64,000 nt of DNA from Caprimulgus europaeus (taxonomy: Eukaryota; Chordata; Aves; Caprimulgiformes; Caprimulgidae). The position numbers were made by a program, and so were the translations under genes. The notes beneath the pieces were generated by a model. It searched no databases and was not told the DNA's origin. It saw nothing but the letters and a program-made list of their open reading frames with translations. Of the stretch, positions 59,943 through 64,000 are shown in pieces (the stretch's first letter is position 1; the number at the start of each line of letters is the position of its first letter). The stretch lies in assembly GCA_907165065.1 (NCBI GenBank), contig OU015529.1:3341054-3405053 (forward strand). The letters are read 5' to 3'.

Positions 59943-62442
59943 GTGGGGTATCTATATTGATATAGTAGGCATATCAAAATCTATATTGCTATCAATATCT
60001 ATATCATCTATATCCATCCTTACATACAGATACTCTGTTTCCAACCTTGTCTCAGGATTCAGCCTTTAAATTGCAGTTTGAAATTTTTTTTGCAACAAGA
60101 TGTGAGGAAAAAGGGGCTGAATAAGGTGATAGCAAGATTGTGTGTTGAAATCAAATCATAGCATCAAGTAGTTGAGCAGGGAGATACATCCCATTGAGTG
60201 AAATTCCTATCAATGTTTCTGCTTTACTAGGATGTGTTATTAGGAAGGAATTACATTTAGCAGCAGAGAGCTTATCAATGTGTCCTTGTAACATACTTGG
60301 CAATGTCACAAACTCCATATGCGTAGATAGAGTTGTTCTAATTTTAGAAATAAGCAGTGAAAAAAAAAAACCCCATATTGTAAGGGATTGAAAGTCTGGA
60401 TATTATCTCTGTCATCATTAAAGAGCTTGAAAATTGCAACAGGATCAACTGCTGCAGGTATTTTGACTGATGTATATGAAATAAGTGTCTTGTGGGGCTC
60501 CCCCATTATTGTGTGTTAGAGCTGAACAATATTTCCTATAATTCTAATACTTTTGGGAAGGTGACAAAGGGAGATTGAATTTTTAGGGGGGTTTTTGCAC
60601 AGACATATCAAAAAATTCTTCACAGACTTCATTACTAAACAATTTATACAATGAGTCCAGACTCAAAGTCTTCAAAGGCAATGATGTTTTGTTTTTTTTT
60701 TTGCAAAATCTTTACCTTTCTCACTGAAAGATGAGTCAATATTTCACTGGTAAAACACAAAGCTGTGTCTCATCGAAGAATATTACTTAAGCTGAATGAG
60801 AATTCTTACATTAGCCATTGTAATCAAGCCAAATTATTTGGAAATACTATATTATGCTTTGTTTTTTCAGCAGCCACACTGCCATTTTCCATTTTTAAGT
60901 TCTATATTTTTATATTATATCAAAAGTTCCTCAAGAAGCAATAGTGAAATTACTTTCATGATCTCTTCTTTTGGTGTGCTGTCTGGCACCTGACAGTCTA
61001 CCATGAGCTAATGAGAAATTTATTCATCATAAAATAAAGTCATAGAGCAATTTATTGCTGTCTTTATCTATCACACAAAATCATTCCTCTGCATCTCTTG
61101 GATTGTGCAAATTTGCTGCTTCAGTTTTAGGGAGCTGTATCTTGTCTGTTGATGCAATGTCACCGTCACAGCTTTGATATAAGGAAAGGAAATAACTTGT
61201 CCAATGTGTTTAGCCTCAGGTAAAGTTTGTATGTGCAAGGTATTCTTATCTGTGAATTTTGATTTCCTAAATAAAATTTGATGGAGTTGTTTTAGGGGAG
61301 TAGTTGATATACCTTCTTTATCAAGTATATCATGAAATTTAGGTTTCTTTTAAAACAATCTCTATGTCAAAGCAAATAATTTGTCTGAGGGAATAACACA
61401 GCATCCCTCAGCTAAGGCACTTCAGAGTCGGTTGCTGAAGAGTCCCCCAGCAGATGAGTAGGGATGTGGCATCTTTGCTCTTCCTAATTCTTTGTCTAGG
61501 TGTAACCAATTTATTCAGTCTTCAAATGTTATTTTCCTGTGCACCTTCATGAGTTGTTCATCTGAGTTCTTCTCTGAAAACTCTTCAGTCTTCTGGTGAG
61601 CAAGACTTCTCACTTAAGCTTTGTGATGTGGCTCTTCCCTCATCTACTCAGGAAATCAGCACAGTAGAAGGACCCCCTGCAGAACCCTCCTCTATTTATG
61701 TACTGAGAAGCCTTTCCAAAAAGACTATATATACTTTTAAACCTGTCAGAAGACTCTGGCTTGTTCCTGTGCTTCAAAGTCCTGCTCTAAACATACTGTG
61801 TCTGCTGACACTTGGCGATACAACGCTGTGGTACCCATATCTGGCAAACACTTGCTATTTATAGAGACACTAATGAACCTTCCCAGAAGCTTTTCTCTTT
61901 GCATTCTGCTAACTTATATGACTCAGGAGTAAAAAAAAAAACAAACAAAAAACCCCCCCAAACCCCTAAAAAACTCCAAAACCCAAACAAACCAGAATTC
62001 TGGTGCAATATCTCATGTTTTAACAGGGAAAGTTTCATCCACTCATGTTGTTGAATTTCATTTAAATATGCAACACGGGGCAGCATTAATGCTTTTTGTT
62101 TTTTTTTTTAAGGGCTGTAAAGGAGTGGTAATTGAGTAGTTTAGGTGCATACCTCAAAGAAAAGTTGGACTTCTTGCTTTCTGGAAAAAAAGAAATAAAA
62201 AAAAAAAAAAGAAAAAAAAGTTTTGAATGACTCAAGAGCAACAGTGGGATGCAAACCTGTTCATTATCAATCTAGTGGTTGGGGTGCTTATGAGTGTAGG
62301 TAGGAGGCTGTGGACCAGACCACTGAGGCATTAAATCTCACAGGAGACTGCAGTCCTGGAGACTGCACGTGTTTCATACTCTGTCCTCATTGAATACTTA
62401 CTGGGAAGGAGAACAGCCATTAAAATAATTGAGAAAGAAAGG

Positions 62443-62535
62443 TCATACAATTACAGAATGGTTGGGGTTGGAAGGGACCTCTGGAGATTATCTAGTCCAA
62501 CCCACCTGCCAAAGCAGGTTGCACAGGTCACCTGG
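62443..62535 (-). mobile_element. CR1 LINE 3' fragment, antisense
   Basis: TCATACAATTACAGAATGGT, TGGGGTTGGAAGGGACCTCT and GTCCAACCCACCTGCCAAAG match the CR1 subgroup in which TGCCAAAGCAGGTTGCACAG follows the tail. Confidence 0.88.
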
Positions 62536-62597
62536 GGAGAACAGAGGAAGGAGCACAGGGAATAGGTGAAGGTTGGAAACCATGGCCCATGGTGAGG

Positions 62598-62705
62598 AGC
62601 AAAGAACTGAGATTGCCAGTCTGGAGAGGAAGAGGCTGGGCTGAGACATGATCAATCTTCCAGTGTGTAGATGGCTACAGGTAAATAATAGGGACTAATT
62701 AGTTT
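62598..62705 (+). mobile_element. Possible degraded CR1 fragment, sense
   Basis: GAACTGAGATTGCCAGTCTG and GGAGAGGAAGAGGCTGGGCT, then GAGACATGATCAATCTTCCA, resemble the [18 protein letters not shown] part of CR1 ORF2. It is diverged and short, so the call is tentative. Confidence 0.5.
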
Positions 62706-64000
62706 CAGTGTCACTGTTAGATATGCTCCCTGTCTAGCAGGGACAAGAAGAATGGCCTTACGAGGCAGCAAGAGCTCAGTAATGAAGACAATGAGAAAAA
62801 GAAGTATTTACATGTGTATAGCGAGGAAGGGAAGCTTTGAAGTCTCTCAGAGTGCACTTGATTTTCAGAAAAGCCTCAGAAACAGCTGCTAATGAGAGAG
62901 GTATAGTTGATCCTGGCATGGGGCAGGAAGCTCTGAGGCCCCATAAGCCACATTTTCTGTGATTTGATGTAAAGTGGAGACCATTCTTTCTCCTTTGTAA
63001 AAACCTGCTTTGCAAACTTTGGCCATCTCTACGTTTCAAAGCATAATTTTGTATTTTTCTGAGTTTTTAAATACCTAAAACTTCATAGGGAACACTTCCA
63101 TTTCTTGCCTACGATGAAGACTTTGTGGCCCCATAGCTTTTCTTTCTCTTCTATTAGTTTAGCACAACTTAGAACCAGACTCTAAATAATACATAGACAA
63201 CTAAAACATTAACTATAATCCTGTCTCAGATGGGTGAAGAGAAGATGCCCCAGCAGAAGTTGAGCCTTTTGTTTGTTCTTTTATATTTTATTATTAATTC
63301 AAAGAAGGACACTGAAATCACAGAGATGGATCAGGATGCCATGGAGGTTGGGATCTTTATCACCTGAAGAGGTTTGGTTTAAGGAGGAAGTAATTACAGC
63401 TCTGGAAGGACTTGTAGAATTTGGTGTTATGCTGCAGAGTTCCCATGTAATCATGGACAAATTAATTAACTTCTTTGTGCTGTAGTTGCCCATCTGTAAT
63501 GGAGATAGCAGCACATCTCTGCCTCATAGGGGCTTGGTTGCAGCAGTGATAGAGGCTCTTCTCAACATGCAAGATAGCTTTATAAAGTTTTTAGTAGTAG
63601 ACAGCCTGAGGAAATCCTTTCTTTGAGAAATTTTGGAGGTTCAAGGAAGAGATGTGTATAAGCCATTCTGTTGAGACAGGTTATGAAAAAATACAGTGTC
63701 CATGTGAACTGTTGACTGTGTCCTGTTGTAGCACTTGCCTTATTGCCTCTTTCCAAAGTAGATGCTATAAAATATTGTAAACAAAACTTGCATGGGGTGA
63801 TTAATCTTTTGAAAGCTGGGTGAAGTCTCTTTGGTATATCTTTCTGGATTTTATGGAAAATTTGTTACATGGAAATAATCAGGCTTCACCAGAGGCCCTT
63901 CGATGGCTTTCTGAGAGTATAATGCCATAAACAATGTTGGGTGGCAGCAGCAGACTTGTATCTGTGTCATCTATTACTCTGAGAAGCATCAAAGCTTCAA

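Larger units (their letters stand above)
46727..64000 (+). other. ADAM12: ADAM12 intron 2 (partial)
   Basis: The intron opens with GTGAGT and is not closed within the window, so it is at least 17 kb. I looked for the next prodomain exon, expected to encode a segment such as L-x-L-ERNE, and did not find it. Recognisable content is several CR1 pieces, short microsatellites and two inverted repeats. The stretches 47.5-51.2, 51.8-57.0, 57.3-59.7 and 60.0-62.4 kb otherwise hold nothing I can name. Confidence 0.6.

Overview
This window is vertebrate nuclear DNA, almost certainly from a neognath bird. It is AT-rich and gene-poor, with small exons separated by introns of many kilobases. It carries about twenty copies of CR1, the chicken-repeat-1 non-LTR retrotransposon, most ending in the bird CR1 3' tail (TTCCAACC...ATTCTGTGATTCT, or its reverse complement). 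I see no bacterial, phage or viral gene system.

Two genes can be supported, both on the + strand. The first is the 3' end of a gene encoding an ALMS-motif protein, best read as C10orf90/FATS. Three exons (8797-8860, 10900-10999, 11569-11607) join in matching phases to encode the C-terminal ALMS motif, followed by a stop, a 3' UTR of about 0.9 kb and an AATAAA at 12470. The window before 8797 is upstream intron.

About 14 kb downstream lies a CpG island at about 26.66-27.74 kb. It contains a first coding exon with a signal peptide (26659-26776), which joins in phase to a second exon at 46593-46726. Together they encode a secreted N-terminus resembling the start of an ADAM-family prodomain. In mammals C10orf90 lies next to and upstream of ADAM12 in the same orientation (human 10q26), so I call this gene ADAM12. 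Intron 1 is about 19.8 kb. The window ends inside intron 2, and the metalloprotease, disintegrin and later domains lie beyond it.

Layout: 1-8796, C10orf90 intron; 8797-12.5 kb, C10orf90 last exons and 3' UTR; 12.5-25.7 kb, intergenic (one long CR1, a 65-67 bp TA-containing minisatellite, a TTC microsatellite, a GGAT microsatellite); 25.7-27.7 kb, ADAM12 promoter region, with a small GC-rich island, a 475-bp polypyrimidine tract, the main CpG island and a 52-bp GC-rich minisatellite; 27.7-46.6 kb, intron 1, rich in CR1 in both orientations; 46.6-64 kb, intron 2.

I found no unambiguous new biological system. The observations most worth checking are the promoter architecture of ADAM12 (two GC islands separated by a polypyrimidine tract that ends like a splice acceptor), inverted CR1 copies closely flanking ADAM12 exon 2, a perfect 17-bp hairpin in intron 2, and the divergent N-terminus of the bird ADAM12 prodomain. 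Gene identities come from recognition of motifs, splice phase and gene order; no database search was run.
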